Numbered from the stretch's first letter, positions 24,973 to 34,147 are shown. The stretch is 64,000 bases of DNA from Sphingomonadaceae bacterium (GCA_947477745.1 CANJUF010000003.1:1-64000); one strand, 5' to 3'. Notes: generated by a model from the letters alone, not told the origin. Translations and numbers: made by a program.

Positions 24973-25755
24973 TCACGCCAGAGTTACCCCGCCATCCACC
25001 GGCAAGACTACACCGTTGATATAGGCTGCAGCTGGCGAAAGCAGGAACAGCACGGCGTGGGCCATATCCTCGGGATAGCCGAGACGGCCAACCGGGACGC
25101 GGGCGGCGAGATCCTGCATCGCGGGGCTTGCCAGCATGGGTTCTATACGTGGCGTAATGGTGATCCCCGGCGCCACCGCATTGACGCGCGGCATGCCGCC
25201 CAGCCGCGTCGCCATATGGCGGGTGAGGCCTGCAATCGCGGCCTTGGCGGCGGGATAGAAGGCCGAGACGGTCTTGCCGCTGCCTTGCAGGTTGCCGGCA
25301 ATCGAACTGATGTTGACCAGGCTCGCTGCAACGCCAACGCAATGCGACAGCCAGCTTTTGGCAACCGTCTCCATGCTGCCGACGGCTTCGAGCAGGCGAT
25401 CGGCGAATGGACCTTGCGAAACGCTGCGCGGGCCTGCGTTGTTGACGAGATAGTGGCACGGTCCGAGCGATAGCGTCTCGCGCCACGCACGCTCGACTTG
25501 CTGCCTATCGAAAACGTCGACGATGACGGCAATCGCCTTGCCGCCTGCCGCCGCGATCTCGTCGACCGTCGCCACTGCGCCGGGGCCGTCGATATCCCAC
25601 ACCGCGACCGTAAGCCCCGCCTTGGCCGCACCGATCGCCGTCGCCTTGCCGATGCCGCTCGCCGCTCCGGTGACGCAGACCATCTCTCCAGGCGCGAAGC
25701 CCAGCGCGCCCATATCGTAGAGCGGGCCGTGCTTTGGTCCCGTGTAGCCTGTCAT
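24973..25755 (-). CDS. Short-chain dehydrogenase/reductase
   Basis: A classical SDR of 260 residues and the last gene of the long minus-strand array. The cofactor motif is TGAASGIG near residue 30, LVNNAG near 104, the catalytic Ser in NISSIAG near 149 and Tyr-x3-Lys in FYPAAK near 167-171. Asp after the second strand (VWDID) favours NAD. It lies 9 bases after the UGSC-family gene, so it is probably co-transcribed. It would oxidise a hydroxyl or reduce a ketone of the pathway substrate. Confidence 0.9.
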   Translation of the reverse strand: MTGYTGPKHGPLYDMGALGFAPGEMVCVTGAASGIGKATAIGAAKAGLTVAVWDIDGPGAVATVDEIAAAGGKAIAVIVDVFDRQQVERAWRETLSLGPCHYLVNNAGPRSVSQGPFADRLLEAVGSMETVAKSWLSHCVGVAASLVNISSIAGNLQGSGKTVSAFYPAAKAAIAGLTRHMATRLGGMPRVNAVAPGITITPRIEPMLASPAMQDLAARVPVGRLGYPEDMAHAVLFLLSPAAAYINGVVLPVDGGVTLA

Positions 25756-25764
25756 GCCCCCGTG

Positions 25765-27528
25765 TCAGCCCGCCGCGATCTTGCGCGTCACCGAATGGGT
25801 TCCGCCAAAGCAGTACTGCGAGCGGCCCGCCGAGGCGCCAACGACGAAATATTCGAAGCAGTCGGCGCTTGGCATCACCGAAACCATGGTTTCAGGAGCG
25901 TCTTCCAGCCACGACAGTTCCGGGTGCGCTACATGGAAGCCGTTGTAATCCTTGTTGAGCATGACATCGCGGAAGGTCATACGGGTGCGGCGATGGACGG
26001 CCTCGGCAATGTCCTTCGGCCCCCAGCCGGCCTTGGCGAAGACGGCGGCGTGATCCGGCGCCAGCAGCATCAGGTTGGAGAAGGTGCCGTGGAAGGGATA
26101 GCCTGCCGAGAGCGGCGCGTTGGTCTTGACCAGCCACACGCCGTGCGAAGGAGCGCCGCAGGTGTTGGCGGTCAGCGTCGCCAGCGTTTCGACCAGCGCT
26201 TCGGGATCGGTGTTCTTGAAATCGAAGAATTCGGTCATCCCATAAGGCACGTTGACGGTGACGGTCGAATCCTCGGGCGCGAAACCCTGCTGCACCCGCC
26301 AGCTTTCCCACGGGGTGAGGTCCTCGTTCTCGGCGACGCAGGCCGAAAACTTCATCGGCGTGCCGATGGTGTCCATGTCCGAGATGCCCGGATAGGAGAG
26401 GCCGACGTTCATCATCACCAGCCGCAGGGTGCGGCCGATGGCGACATTGACCTGGCTGATCGAGCCGGGGCCCAAGGCGCAGATGCCGCGGTTCATGCCG
26501 ATCTCGTCGGCAATCGCGCCCGAAACCAGCACGATCGGTGCCTGCGGCCCGGTAGACATCGCCCAGGTGCGCAGTCCCATCGAGGGATCGAGTATGCACT
26601 CCATCATCGCCATGATCACCGGCATGGCCTCGGGGCGGCATCCGGCCATGACCGCGTTGGCGGCGATCTTGCGCACCGTGCCCACGCCCATGCCGGGAGC
26701 GAACAGGCCGACTACATCGCTGCCGTCGCGACCCGAAGCGGCGATCATCGCCTCGACCTTGTCGTGCGTTGGCGGGATCAGCGGCAGGCCGTCGCTCCAG
26801 CCGGTCTGGACAAAACGGGTCTGCATGGCATCGAAAGCATCGAGCAGGTCGGCCCCCTTGAACACCAGTTCAGGCGCTGCGTCGCGCACGATCTGGTCGA
26901 ACTGGGGCAGCACTTCGAGGATCGGGCGGTCGACCGTCAGCGCCTCGATCGCCTCGTCGAGCGAATCGGCGACCATCTGGCGGATTTCCTGCGCCGTCTT
27001 GTTCGAGAAACAGTGCGGCACGATGAGCGGGACAGCCTCCGGAACACCGAAGGTCTTGGTCGAAAAGCGCGAATCCTCGTCGAAGATCGCGGCGGTATAA
27101 GCGATCGCGGGAATGCCGCGCCGTTCCAGCTCGCACAGGTCGCGCATCAGCCAGGCGGTACAACTGCCGCAATCGGCAGTGGTGCAGATGGCCACATCCG
27201 CCTCGCGCTCGAGCATGTCGAGCTGACCCGGCGAAAGGAAGCGGTTCACGCCGCCCTGTTCGCCGATCACATCGATGAAGCTGAGGCCGATGAAACGCTG
27301 CGAGAGCAGGTCGCGCGCGGCATCGAGCGCATGCGTGCCGTTCTGCTTGCCGTTCCAGTAGAGCGCCACGCGCTTGCCATTGAGGTCGGCGGGGCGCTTC
27401 GCGGGCGGATCGCGCATCGCATCGTCGAGATCGGCCTGCGATTCGGCGACAGGATTGACGATGGTCAGCGTGGCTTGGGTCTGGTTGCCCGGACTCCTGG
27501 CTTCGGCATCGATGCTTGCGGTCGCCAT
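25765..27528 (-). CDS. UGSC-family (CGSC-motif) protein with large C-terminal domain
   Basis: 587 residues from ATG 27528 (GGGAG upstream); the track start 27567 adds unlikely residues. The N-terminal part (about 45-200) matches the UGSC (seleno)protein family: GKRVALYWNGKQNG, then TTADCGSCTAW with Cys120-Gly-Ser-Cys123 in place of Sec-Gly-Ser-Cys. A further region of nearly 400 residues follows (VFKGADLLDAFDAMQTRFVQ ... SDGLPLIPPTHDKV ... VMAGCRPEAMPVIMAMM) that I do not recognise beyond this family. Function of UGSC proteins is not established; a redox or thiol-transfer role is inference from the motif. It is co-directional with a NifU-like gene. Confidence 0.75.
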   Translation of the reverse strand: MATASIDAEARSPGNQTQATLTIVNPVAESQADLDDAMRDPPAKRPADLNGKRVALYWNGKQNGTHALDAARDLLSQRFIGLSFIDVIGEQGGVNRFLSPGQLDMLEREADVAICTTADCGSCTAWLMRDLCELERRGIPAIAYTAAIFDEDSRFSTKTFGVPEAVPLIVPHCFSNKTAQEIRQMVADSLDEAIEALTVDRPILEVLPQFDQIVRDAAPELVFKGADLLDAFDAMQTRFVQTGWSDGLPLIPPTHDKVEAMIAASGRDGSDVVGLFAPGMGVGTVRKIAANAVMAGCRPEAMPVIMAMMECILDPSMGLRTWAMSTGPQAPIVLVSGAIADEIGMNRGICALGPGSISQVNVAIGRTLRLVMMNVGLSYPGISDMDTIGTPMKFSACVAENEDLTPWESWRVQQGFAPEDSTVTVNVPYGMTEFFDFKNTDPEALVETLATLTANTCGAPSHGVWLVKTNAPLSAGYPFHGTFSNLMLLAPDHAAVFAKAGWGPKDIAEAVHRRTRMTFRDVMLNKDYNGFHVAHPELSWLEDAPETMVSVMPSADCFEYFVVGASAGRSQYCFGGTHSVTRKIAAG

Positions 27529-27553
27529 TATGTTCGTCTCCCGTGTGACAGCG

Positions 27554-27790
27554 TCAGGCCGGCACAATCTCCAGCGTGACTTCAGGCGCCTTGCGCGCCA
27601 GCCATGCGCGCATCATCGCTTCGAGTTCGGCCTGAGGCAAGGTGCAGACGCCGTCATCGCAGTCTGCCACGTCGCCGGGCCGATAGGCAAGCGTGATCGT
27701 CGCCGCGGTTTCCTCGATCAGTTCGATCGCACCGCCATCGCTCGCGGCGATGCGGGCGAAACTGGCGAGAAGCTGCTGGGCGATCGGCAC
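27554..27790 (-). CDS. Small NifU C-terminal-domain-like protein
   Basis: A 78-residue protein, DGGAIELIEETAATITLAYRPG ... VCTLPQAELEAMMRAWLARKAPEVTLEIVP. The beta-alpha pattern follows the NifU/Nfu iron-sulfur scaffold domain, but the usual CxxC is replaced by Cys44-x4-Cys49 (CDDGVC), so cluster binding may be altered or lost. It lies between the UGSC gene (25 bases) and the isochorismatase-fold gene (4 bases). A partner role for the CGSC protein is a guess from position. Confidence 0.6.
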   Translation of the reverse strand: MPIAQQLLASFARIAASDGGAIELIEETAATITLAYRPGDVADCDDGVCTLPQAELEAMMRAWLARKAPEVTLEIVPA

Positions 27791-27794
27791 GCCT

Positions 27795-28418
27795 TTAGCC
27801 CGGCCATGCGCTGACGATATCGTCCACCGTCGACAGCGTGGTGATGAACGACAGGGTGTTGCGGATCACGGGCTGGGCATATTCGCTGGGGAAGCCCGAA
27901 ACCGCATCGCGCGGGATGATGACGGTGTAATTGTTGTTCACCGCCTCGATCGACAGGCCAAGGATCGCGACATTGAGCGAGACGCCCGCGACGATCACGG
28001 TGTCGATGCCCTTGTTGCGCAGGCGGCGGTCAAGCTGGTTGTCGGCCATCGGATGCAGTCCGTGGACGCGCACCGATAGCAGATCGCCTTCTTGCCAGAC
28101 TTCGGGGCAGGGGGTGTCGCCATCGGGATTGTGGGATGGACGGTCTGCCGAGGGGCCTGCGCCGCCGGTGTAGAGCCGGCAGTTCGTGCCCGCGCCATAG
28201 CGGGTGGGCGACGTGTCGGCGAGACAATGCACCACCGGCGCGCCATGCGCCCGCGCGGCCTCGGCCAGCTTCGCGCAGTTGGCGATCACGCCCACTTCCG
28301 CCGCGCCCGATGCCAGCGGGCTGCCCGCGGCTAGATCGCCGATGATGCCGCGCTGCACTTCGGACAGCAGCAGGGCGACCTTGCCCTGCTTGAGCAGCGG
28401 TGCGATATCGAATGCCAT
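27795..28418 (-). CDS. Isochorismatase-fold protein with degenerate catalytic triad
   Basis: A 207-residue cysteine-hydrolase-fold protein. The three catalytic positions appear changed: Asp is Glu20 (LLSEVQRG), the Lys region reads LLSVRVHG (Arg117) and the nucleophile Cys in the GVxxxxCV motif is Ala151 (GVSLNVAILG). True isochorismatases can lack the Cys, but the loss of all three is unusual. Fold identity comes from VALLLSEVQRGI, HGAPVVHCLAD, NKGIDTVIVAGVSLNV and IPRDAVSG. It could be a binding or structural subunit. Tightly packed with neighbours. Confidence 0.78.
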   Translation of the reverse strand: MAFDIAPLLKQGKVALLLSEVQRGIIGDLAAGSPLASGAAEVGVIANCAKLAEAARAHGAPVVHCLADTSPTRYGAGTNCRLYTGGAGPSADRPSHNPDGDTPCPEVWQEGDLLSVRVHGLHPMADNQLDRRLRNKGIDTVIVAGVSLNVAILGLSIEAVNNNYTVIIPRDAVSGFPSEYAQPVIRNTLSFITTLSTVDDIVSAWPG

Positions 28419-28444
28419 TGTCGTTTCTCTCCCGTGAAATCCGT

Positions 28445-29296
28445 TTATTCGAACAGCGCGAAGTAGCGCGTTTCGAGGCTTATGCGCGGCACTGGCTGCG
28501 GCTGCGTTTCGTCGGCAATCGCGACATGCAGGGTTTTGAAATCATCGCCAAGCGCGGAATCGAAACCGATGAATACCAGCAGTTCCTGCGGCGTCATGTC
28601 GGGGAAATACCACCAGTCATGGCGCGGACTGAAACGGGCCCCGCTCGACTGGTAGATCAAGTCGCGCTCGGCCGTCTTCATGTGATATTCGATGGGCACC
28701 ATGTCGCCGGGCTTGACCGTGCGCCCGTCGCACATCGCCAACGGAAAATCCTGCGGCGGCGGGCTCAGCACCTGCCAGCACTGATACATGACATAGCGGC
28801 TGAACGGCGCGGGCAGGGCCCCGTTGAGCTCGAGCGTTTCCTTGAGCTGCACCTCGGATTCGCGCGTATCATAATCGACATGCGGCCAGCCTGCGGGGGT
28901 CATCGCCTTGTCGTTGCGCAGCGCCGGGCTGTAGCGCACCGTAGAGGCGTGAAGCGGCAGCACTTCGCGCGCCTCGCTCAATCGCAGGATCAGCGGGATC
29001 GTCTCGGCCCAATAAGAGCGCAGGGCATCGGACTGGGTGAGCAGGCCCGGCGGCGCCATGAGCTCGTCGAGCCGGTTAACGACGGTCGCGCTGGGATGCG
29101 CGACCAGCTCGAAGCCCTCGCAATGCAGCGAAGGCACCTGACCGGCGGCCCGGCCATTGCGGAAGCGGGTACAGCGCTTGTCGAACACCTCGTCGCCCAG
29201 AATCCGCGCGGTGAACTCGACATGCAGCATGTCGAGATCGCCGCGCAGATAAGGAAGCGTGGCGGTAAGGTCTTGCCGGTTAACCTCTGCGTCCAT
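28445..29296 (-). CDS. CmcJ/NvfI-family (AsaB-like) oxidoreductase
   Basis: 283 residues from ATG 29296, preceded by AAGGAGG. The track start 29416 reads into the neighbouring BVMO. The family signature is visible: HASTVRYSP, then WPHVDYDTRESEV and RYVMYQCWQVLSPPPQDFPLAMCDGR, and near the end FPDMTPQELLVFIGFDSAL. Relatives (CmcJ, GA4 desaturase, AsaB, NvfI) are 2-oxoglutarate/iron dependent hydroxylases, desaturases or O-methylation partners. The VDYD and later His (RHDWWYF) may bind iron; this is inference. It lies between BVMO and isochorismatase-like genes. Confidence 0.75.
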   Translation of the reverse strand: MDAEVNRQDLTATLPYLRGDLDMLHVEFTARILGDEVFDKRCTRFRNGRAAGQVPSLHCEGFELVAHPSATVVNRLDELMAPPGLLTQSDALRSYWAETIPLILRLSEAREVLPLHASTVRYSPALRNDKAMTPAGWPHVDYDTRESEVQLKETLELNGALPAPFSRYVMYQCWQVLSPPPQDFPLAMCDGRTVKPGDMVPIEYHMKTAERDLIYQSSGARFSPRHDWWYFPDMTPQELLVFIGFDSALGDDFKTLHVAIADETQPQPVPRISLETRYFALFE

Positions 29297-29322
29297 CACA
29301 ACCTCCTTGGCCGACAAAGCGT

Positions 29323-31284
29323 TCAGCCGACTACCAGGTCCTTGCCGAACGTCGGTTGCAGCGCCGGGTCGGTGTGCGGCGGCAATTCCGCCGCCGGGTT
29401 GTTCAGCCAGCGCCACATCCGCCGGTAATCGACCGGTCCATTGACCGACGAGCGGTTGCCGTTCTGGTAGTAGCTGTTCGCCCGCTTATCGAGGTAGACC
29501 ATCCCCTTTTCCGATTCGTCGAGGATGTCGGCGAACTTCCAGTAGGCTTGCTCGGTAACCTCGACGCTGTGCTGGCCGTTCTCGATCAGTCCGGCGATGG
29601 CGCGCACGGCGAACTGCGCGGTGATCTCCAGCAGGTCGACCACGGTGAAGCCGCCGAAGTTGTTCGAATTTGGACCGTAGCACATGAACAGGTTGGGGAA
29701 TTGCGGCACCATGGCGCCGAGATAGGCGCGCGGGCCGTCCTTCTCCCAGATCTTCTCGATGCGTTCGCCGCCGCGCCCGCGCACTTCCATCGGCCAGAGA
29801 TATTCGTTCGCCTTGAAGCCCGTAGCGAACAGGATGACGTCGACTTCGTATTCCTTGCCGCCGGCGACGATGCCCTTGGGCGTGATCCGCTCGATGTGAT
29901 CGCTGACCAGTTCCACATCGCCGCGCGCCAGGGCGTCGAGCACGCTCTCGTTGGTGTCGACTCGAATCGGGCGCGAGGCCATTGGCGGGAAGTTGGGGAT
30001 CATCTGCGGGATCAGATCCGGGCGCGAGGCCAACTTGCGCTCGACAAAGGCGACGCAGGCATCGCGCAGCATCTTGTTGATCGGGCTGACGGCATGGGGA
30101 TCGTCGAAGTCCGGATCGACCTTGAGCGCTCCCGAACCACCCGGTGCGACCAGCGCCGCGACGCGGAAACGCACGAAATTGCTGTGGAACGGGAAGTTGC
30201 GATCGAGCCAGAGCGACTGCTCGGGCAGCGGCTTGAGATAGGTAAGATCCTCGTAGAGCCAGTTCGCCTGCCGCTGGAACATGAAGGTCTGCGCCGCCAG
30301 CCTGCCGATTACGGGCGCGGTCTGGTAACCAGAGGCGCCAGAGCCGACGATGGCGACGCGCTTGCCCGTAAGGTCGTATCCTTCGGGCCACTCGGCGCTG
30401 TGGCAGGCAAGGCCCTCGAAGCTGTCGAGGCCCTCGATCTGGGGCATCTGCGGGCGCGAGAGGAAGCCGACGCACGAGATAACTGCGTTGAACTGCGCCG
30501 TCTCCGCGCCGTTCGGCCCCTGGGTTCCCAGGGTCCAGAGCTTGGCGGCGTCGTCCCAGGTCATCTGCAGGACTTCGGTGTTGAACTGGATGTTGTCCCG
30601 AATCTCGAAATTGTCGGCGATCCAGTTGAAATATTTCTGGTTTTCGTCGCGGGGGCAATAGCCCCAAGGGAACGGATAGTCATATCCGAACAGGTGGGTG
30701 TAGCCTCGGCTCGGGGTATCTACGCGTGCGCCGGGATAGCGGTTCTCGTACCACGATCCGCCGACACTGGGGTTCTTTTCGAACACCACGAAGGCAATCC
30801 CCGCGCGCTTGAGCTGAACCGCAGCGTTGAGGCCGGAGATGCCGGTGCCGATGACTGCGACCTTGAAGTCCCGCGCCGCTTCGGGAGCCTTTCCAGCCTT
30901 CCAGTTCACGCCGCGAGCCCATGGATCGAGCGCGGTTTCTTCCTGCCAGATCGGGAAATCCTCCTCGGGAATATCCCGGCCTGCGGTCAGCGAAAGTGCG
31001 GTGCGCATGCGCTCCTTCGGACCCAGATCGAGTTCGCCAGCGCCGCTGTCGCGATACTTCTTTAGGAAGTCGGCGGCCATCTGCCGGATGCGCTTTTCGT
31101 GCTCCGGGTCAGCCAGTTCGCTGCCGACGGTGAATTTGCCCGCGGAACCGGGGACCATTTCCTTGATGCTCTCGTCGCCAGTCAGTTGATAGAGCAGCCC
31201 GCGAAGCACCATCGGCGAGGCATGCTGCATCGCGTCTTCGATGGTTTCGTCACTGGCGGAAAGAAGCTCGGTTCTTGTGGTCAT
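29323..31284 (-). CDS. Flavin-containing Baeyer-Villiger monooxygenase (HAPMO-like)
   Basis: 653 residues from ATG 31284 (ACAGGA upstream). FAD-binding GxGxxG is VIGTGISGLNAA at about 144-155; the Baeyer-Villiger fingerprint FxGxxxHxxxWP is FEGLACHSAEWP (289-300); the second Rossmann motif is VAIVGSGASGYQ. WYENRYPGARVD is typical. An extra N-terminal domain of about 130 residues, as in 4-hydroxyacetophenone monooxygenase, precedes the FAD domain. The enzyme inserts oxygen next to a ketone to form an ester or lactone. Ketone substrate unknown. Confidence 0.9.
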   Translation of the reverse strand: MTTRTELLSASDETIEDAMQHASPMVLRGLLYQLTGDESIKEMVPGSAGKFTVGSELADPEHEKRIRQMAADFLKKYRDSGAGELDLGPKERMRTALSLTAGRDIPEEDFPIWQEETALDPWARGVNWKAGKAPEAARDFKVAVIGTGISGLNAAVQLKRAGIAFVVFEKNPSVGGSWYENRYPGARVDTPSRGYTHLFGYDYPFPWGYCPRDENQKYFNWIADNFEIRDNIQFNTEVLQMTWDDAAKLWTLGTQGPNGAETAQFNAVISCVGFLSRPQMPQIEGLDSFEGLACHSAEWPEGYDLTGKRVAIVGSGASGYQTAPVIGRLAAQTFMFQRQANWLYEDLTYLKPLPEQSLWLDRNFPFHSNFVRFRVAALVAPGGSGALKVDPDFDDPHAVSPINKMLRDACVAFVERKLASRPDLIPQMIPNFPPMASRPIRVDTNESVLDALARGDVELVSDHIERITPKGIVAGGKEYEVDVILFATGFKANEYLWPMEVRGRGGERIEKIWEKDGPRAYLGAMVPQFPNLFMCYGPNSNNFGGFTVVDLLEITAQFAVRAIAGLIENGQHSVEVTEQAYWKFADILDESEKGMVYLDKRANSYYQNGNRSSVNGPVDYRRMWRWLNNPAAELPPHTDPALQPTFGKDLVVG

Positions 31285-31386
31285 TGGTATCCTGTCCCTT
31301 GGTTCTTGATCAGACTTTACAGAAAATGCGGGCGAGGGACAGGGATTGCGGACTGTCACGCGCACGCGCGGTTGCGGTGCTACCGG

Positions 31387-32772
31387 CTACTCCTTCTTGA
31401 GCGGCCGCAGCGGTGTCGAGAGCGACTGCTGGAGCCACGTGCCCTCGTCGGCAAGGATTGCCGCCTGCCGCTTCACCTGCCGGTGCAGCAGCCGCAGCAG
31501 GGCTTCGTCATGCTCCGGGCCGGCTTCGGCGATGAACGCGACCAGCATTTCGCTCGCCTCGCCTTCCGAGTCCGGCCGCCGCCCGATGAGATCGGCGGTT
31601 TCACGGACATATTCGCTCGCGAAGGTCTCGCGCACGCCCTCCGCGCGGCGCAGATAGCGCAGCGCCAGCCGGATCTTGTCCTTGCGGTACGCGGCGAACT
31701 CATCGTCCGTTCCGAGCGATTGCACCATCGTGTCGAGCGCTTCGAGCGAGTTGCAATAGCGCGTGCTGACCGGCGCAGGCAGCGCGTATGGCTCCAGCGC
31801 AATGCCCATCGATTCAGCGATGCCCTCAAGCGCGTCCTTCAAGGAGATCGCGTGCCAGATCAGGTATTCGTGATAGTCTTCCTGATCCTTCGGCCTGGCC
31901 AGGTCATCGGCGATCTGGAGCGGCGTGAACAGCGAGAAGGCGATGTGCTGGAAGCGAACATGGTCGATATTGATCGGCCGGCTGCCGCGCGCCTCGCAGA
32001 GTTTGTAGAACCCCTCGGGATCGTCGAACCCTTCGACGCGCTCGCGCGAGCGCAGCGCAGAAAAGTCGGTATGCCGGTCGCCCACGCTGACCAGCTCGAA
32101 ATCGAGCATCGCGGTCAGCTCGTTCCCCTCGAAGATGAACTGCCCCGCATCCATGGCGATTACGCAAGGCGGATCGAGCGACTCTGGCACATTGCGGTCG
32201 AGCCACTTGCGCACGAACTCGATGTCAGGAGAGGGCAGCCGCTCGCCGGTGAGGTAAACCCCTTCGGCGTCGCGGTAGGCGGAAAGCGTGGTTTCCTTCG
32301 GACCGGCCGGCATGGCAGCGCCTGCGGCAATGATCAGCGCGGGATCGAGCTCGTGGATCTTGCGCATCTGGTCGGCAAGCTGTTCGCGCAGCTGCGTGCG
32401 GTCTGCTTCGCTGGCGGCGGTCGACAAGTTGGGACGGCCCGGCACGAGGTCCATGACCATCGCGGGAACCTCTTCGATGAAGCCATAGAGATGCGGCACC
32501 TTGATGCCGTTCTCCTCGAACACCTTGTGCACGCGCGCTTCGTAGGCCAGCGGCCGCGCCGGCCAACGCCCGCCGCGCGCGCCGCGCACATAAAGGCTCA
32601 CCCGTCCCTTCGCGCTTTGCGCATCGACGAACCAGGCAGGGCGCCAGCGTCCTTCGCGGCGCAGCGACTGAACCGGCCCGATCTCGCGCTCGATCCATGC
32701 GCGCACAATGCCGTCGTCGGCCTGATCGACCAGACCTCGGGGCATCGACATTTCGACTTGGGGTTCGCTCAT
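31387..32772 (-). CDS. Atypical aminoglycoside-phosphotransferase-fold kinase (first)
   Basis: A 461-residue APH/ACAD10-type kinase-like protein. It has the nucleotide-binding lobe (GRWRPAWFVDA; ARVHKVFEENGIKVPHLYGFI) and LDFELVSVGDRHTDFSAL, matching the DFG-like Asp in the metal loop. The catalytic HGDxxxxN motif reads AMDAGQFIF: Asp is kept, His is Ala and the Asn is gone. It is a paralogue of the next gene and shares an extra C-terminal region of about 120 residues. Positioned with acyl-CoA dehydrogenases, it may phosphorylate a hydroxyacyl-CoA; that is inference. Confidence 0.78.
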   Translation of the reverse strand: MSEPQVEMSMPRGLVDQADDGIVRAWIEREIGPVQSLRREGRWRPAWFVDAQSAKGRVSLYVRGARGGRWPARPLAYEARVHKVFEENGIKVPHLYGFIEEVPAMVMDLVPGRPNLSTAASEADRTQLREQLADQMRKIHELDPALIIAAGAAMPAGPKETTLSAYRDAEGVYLTGERLPSPDIEFVRKWLDRNVPESLDPPCVIAMDAGQFIFEGNELTAMLDFELVSVGDRHTDFSALRSRERVEGFDDPEGFYKLCEARGSRPINIDHVRFQHIAFSLFTPLQIADDLARPKDQEDYHEYLIWHAISLKDALEGIAESMGIALEPYALPAPVSTRYCNSLEALDTMVQSLGTDDEFAAYRKDKIRLALRYLRRAEGVRETFASEYVRETADLIGRRPDSEGEASEMLVAFIAEAGPEHDEALLRLLHRQVKRQAAILADEGTWLQQSLSTPLRPLKKE

Positions 32773-32794
32773 CTGTGCGCCTTCCGCATGCCGA

Positions 32795-34147
32795 TCAGAT
32801 CGGGATCAGCAGTTCGGTGAGCCCCTTGATGTAGTAGGAGCCGGGCACCGCGATGAGGTATCCCTGACGGCAGCAACGGGCGTGAAGCACGCGTAGCAGG
32901 TCTTCGTCCCGCTCGCTGTCCGATGCCATGACCAAATCCTCAAGTAGCAGGTCTGCTTCGCCGGTTGACCCGACCGGCTTGCCCAGAAGCCGTTCGGCGT
33001 CCGCCAGATAGGCATGGTCGAACGCTTCGCCATACTTGCTCAGCATGTCGAGATGATCGGCGATGCTGCGCTCAACGCGGCGGTGATAAGCGCCGATTTC
33101 GTCAGCCGCCGGATCGGCGTCTAGCGCGGCCTTGAGCGCGAAGATTGCCTCGCTGGAGTTAGTGGCCGCTGGCTCGGGCATATCGGGCATCGTCAGCGCC
33201 AGCCCCATGCATTCGCCGATCGCCTCAAGTGCCTGCTTGAGCTCCCAGATCACCCAGCTCTGGTATTCGACATAGTCGGCATTGGGCGAAGGCGCGGCAA
33301 GGAAGCGCTCCATGCAGATCGCCGAGGCCAGCGCGCCCGAAAGCGAGAAGGCGGCGGTGTGGAACCTTACCTTCTCCAAATCGACCTTGCGCCCCGAAGT
33401 TTGCTCGTAAAGCTTGTAGAAATCAGGCAGATGGCCGAGGTCTTCCCACTGGCCCCTGATCCGCATCGCGGCGAGGTCCATCATCGGATCGCTCAGCGCA
33501 GACAGTTCGAAATCCATCATCGCGGTGAGCCGGTCGTCTTCGTACAGGAATTGCCCAGCGTCGCAGGCGATAACGCGGGCAGGCTCGCTGGCGGGCGGCG
33601 CGTTGCGCATCACCCATTGCGCGGCAAACTCCAGCCCCGGATCGCTTCGTGTGCGCTGCTGCGCGTAGTTATCGTAGAAATCCTGGAACAGCGACAGGGT
33701 TACGGCGCGCGGCTCTTGCGGCAGGGACAGCCCGGCCTCGGCGAAGGGCTGCGGATCGAGCGCGTGCATTGCAGTCATCTGCTCGGCGAGTTGTCGCAGC
33801 ACGGACTGGCGGTGCGCTTCGTTCTGGCTGGTGCCAAGGTTGGGCGCACCGCTGACCTTGGCCATGACAGTGCCGGGCAATTCGTCGATGAAGCCGTAGA
33901 CCTGGGCCACGCGCACACCGCCCTTTTCGAGCAGCTCGTGGATCGCGTGCTCGCGGCGCAAGCCGTAAGGAAGGAAGCTCTCGGTGCGTTCGCCGCGAAC
34001 ATAGCATTGCAGCGCCTCGCCGCCGCGCTCGGCATCGACGAACCAGGCCGGGCGCCAGCGCCCTTGCCGTTCGATCCGGGTTACGCGGGCACCGAGGTTC
34101 TTTTCGAACCAGCGGGCGATCGCGGCTTCGCTCTCCTCGTCGGTCAA
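32795..34147 (-). CDS. Atypical aminoglycoside-phosphotransferase-fold kinase (second)
   Basis: About 450 residues if TTG 34147 is the start, which follows GGGAGAGG by four bases; the track start 34264 overlaps the acyl-CoA dehydrogenase. Shares with the preceding entry GRWRPAWFVDAERGG, VYGFIDELPGTVMAKVSGAPNLGTS, CDAGQFLYEDDRLTAMMDFELSALSDPMMDLAAMR. As there, Asp is kept but the flanking His and the Asn are replaced (CDAGQFL). The conserved pattern in both copies argues for a distinct subfamily rather than decay. They lie in tandem, 22 bases apart. Confidence 0.8.
   Translation of the reverse strand: MTDEESEAAIARWFEKNLGARVTRIERQGRWRPAWFVDAERGGEALQCYVRGERTESFLPYGLRREHAIHELLEKGGVRVAQVYGFIDELPGTVMAKVSGAPNLGTSQNEAHRQSVLRQLAEQMTAMHALDPQPFAEAGLSLPQEPRAVTLSLFQDFYDNYAQQRTRSDPGLEFAAQWVMRNAPPASEPARVIACDAGQFLYEDDRLTAMMDFELSALSDPMMDLAAMRIRGQWEDLGHLPDFYKLYEQTSGRKVDLEKVRFHTAAFSLSGALASAICMERFLAAPSPNADYVEYQSWVIWELKQALEAIGECMGLALTMPDMPEPAATNSSEAIFALKAALDADPAADEIGAYHRRVERSIADHLDMLSKYGEAFDHAYLADAERLLGKPVGSTGEADLLLEDLVMASDSERDEDLLRVLHARCCRQGYLIAVPGSYYIKGLTELLIPI

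Noticed and set aside
25498-27579. 693-codon plus-strand ORF
   Set aside because: Antisense shadow of the SDR and UGSC genes, rich in Arg/His/Gln with no motif.
29356-31065. 569-codon plus-strand ORF
   Set aside because: Antisense to the BVMO, whose full motifs are on the other strand.
31099-32820. 573-codon plus-strand ORF
   Set aside because: Antisense to the first APH-fold kinase gene.
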